From: Sipunculus nudus
Taxonomy: Eukaryota; Annelida; Sipuncula; Golfingiida; Sipunculidae
NCBI GenBank assembly: GCA_026874595.1
Contig: CM049316.1
Span: 72,073,176-72,137,175, forward strand
Reading direction: 5' to 3'
Length of the DNA stretch: 64,000 nucleotides
In this document: one piece after another, positions 63,673 to 64,000 of the stretch
Numbering within the stretch: position 1 is the first letter of the stretch
Layout: every line of letters begins with the position of its first letter
Program-made: the position numbers and the translations under genes
The notes under the pieces: model-generated
Database searches by the model: none
Told to the model about the DNA's origin: nothing
What the model saw: the letters and a program-made list of their open reading frames with translations, nothing else

Positions 63673-64000
63673 TCTTCTTAGTCAAGTGATTGTATTGTAT
63701 AATTTTTCCTTCAGGTAATAGAAAAAAAGACAGGAATTTAAGCTTAACATCACAATTAGAACACAAGCCTGTTAGAATTTAGAATGCTTCTTATTCACCT
63801 GCCAAAATAGTATACTTCCATTCAGTGCATAGGGTGTACGCTTTACTAAAGATACTGAGGGTATGCTTCGGGTGTACGCTTTACTAAAGATCTGAAGATT
63901 TAGCCGAATTCTTAACTTCACTATTGGCTTCACGAGTTTAATTCCCTTGAATATACATAGGGACGCCAGCTACTCACTACGGGACCCTCATGCTGGCCCT
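63673..64000. other. Right edge, no gene recognised
   Basis: AT-rich sequence with a short direct duplication (GGGTGTACGCTTTACTAAAG at about 63832 and 63869). Nothing else is seen. Confidence 0.6.

Overview
The window is eukaryotic and probably from a bivalve or related invertebrate. That placement is an inference from AT-rich introns with GT-AG splice sites, Ty3/gypsy and pogo-like elements and dispersed ~290 bp intronic repeats; no gene here fixes the species. I see no bacterial genes, CRISPR array, tRNA or rRNA.

The host content is one minus-strand coding system running from about 61.2 kb down to 6.3 kb and beyond the left edge. It is built from a repeating three-exon cassette, A-C-B. Exon A (104 or 149 bp) carries three cysteines. 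Exon C (36-87 bp) encodes a short Pro/Lys/Asp-rich linker ending in MDPL. Exon B (283-301 bp) carries seven cysteines (C-x-CN, TCD, two single Cys, then CC) around a Lys/Asp/Glu-rich middle. Every exon fits the same intron phases (A 0 to 2, C 2 to 2, B 2 to 0), so consecutive cassettes join in frame into a repetitive 10-Cys-per-repeat, probably extracellular protein. Six A exons, five C exons and five B exons are readable. Cassettes 1-2 (right) are divergent. Cassettes 3-6 are recent tandem copies. I do not recognise the family.

Transposable elements invaded the C-to-B intron. In cassettes 3-6 the same TA site, 73 bp from exon C, holds a non-autonomous pogo-like element; cassette 2 keeps the empty site at 54794. 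The pogo-like element itself holds, at one fixed point, a Gmr1-like Ty3/gypsy retroelement: the 3' part of one copy (1-2510), a solo LTR (8906-9736), a decayed full copy (16914-23658) and a third copy (29888-45266). This retroelement has a SCAN-like gag, a tRNA-Pro type primer site, and integrase upstream of reverse transcriptase. The third copy is split by an 8.6 kb minus-strand envelope-bearing Ty3/gypsy element (34841-43472) with a CGCT target duplication. The result is gene intron > pogo-like > Gmr1-like > env element. All retroelement genes carry stops or frameshifts.

Other contents are a divergent solo LTR (55313-56095), a TIR DNA element (about 50159-53712), a 37 bp-arm hairpin (8198-8284), microsatellites, a MITE (60006-60189) and a ~51 bp minisatellite (62330-63672) at the right end. 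The 5' exon or signal peptide of the host gene is not seen and should lie to the right of 61.2 kb or outside the window.
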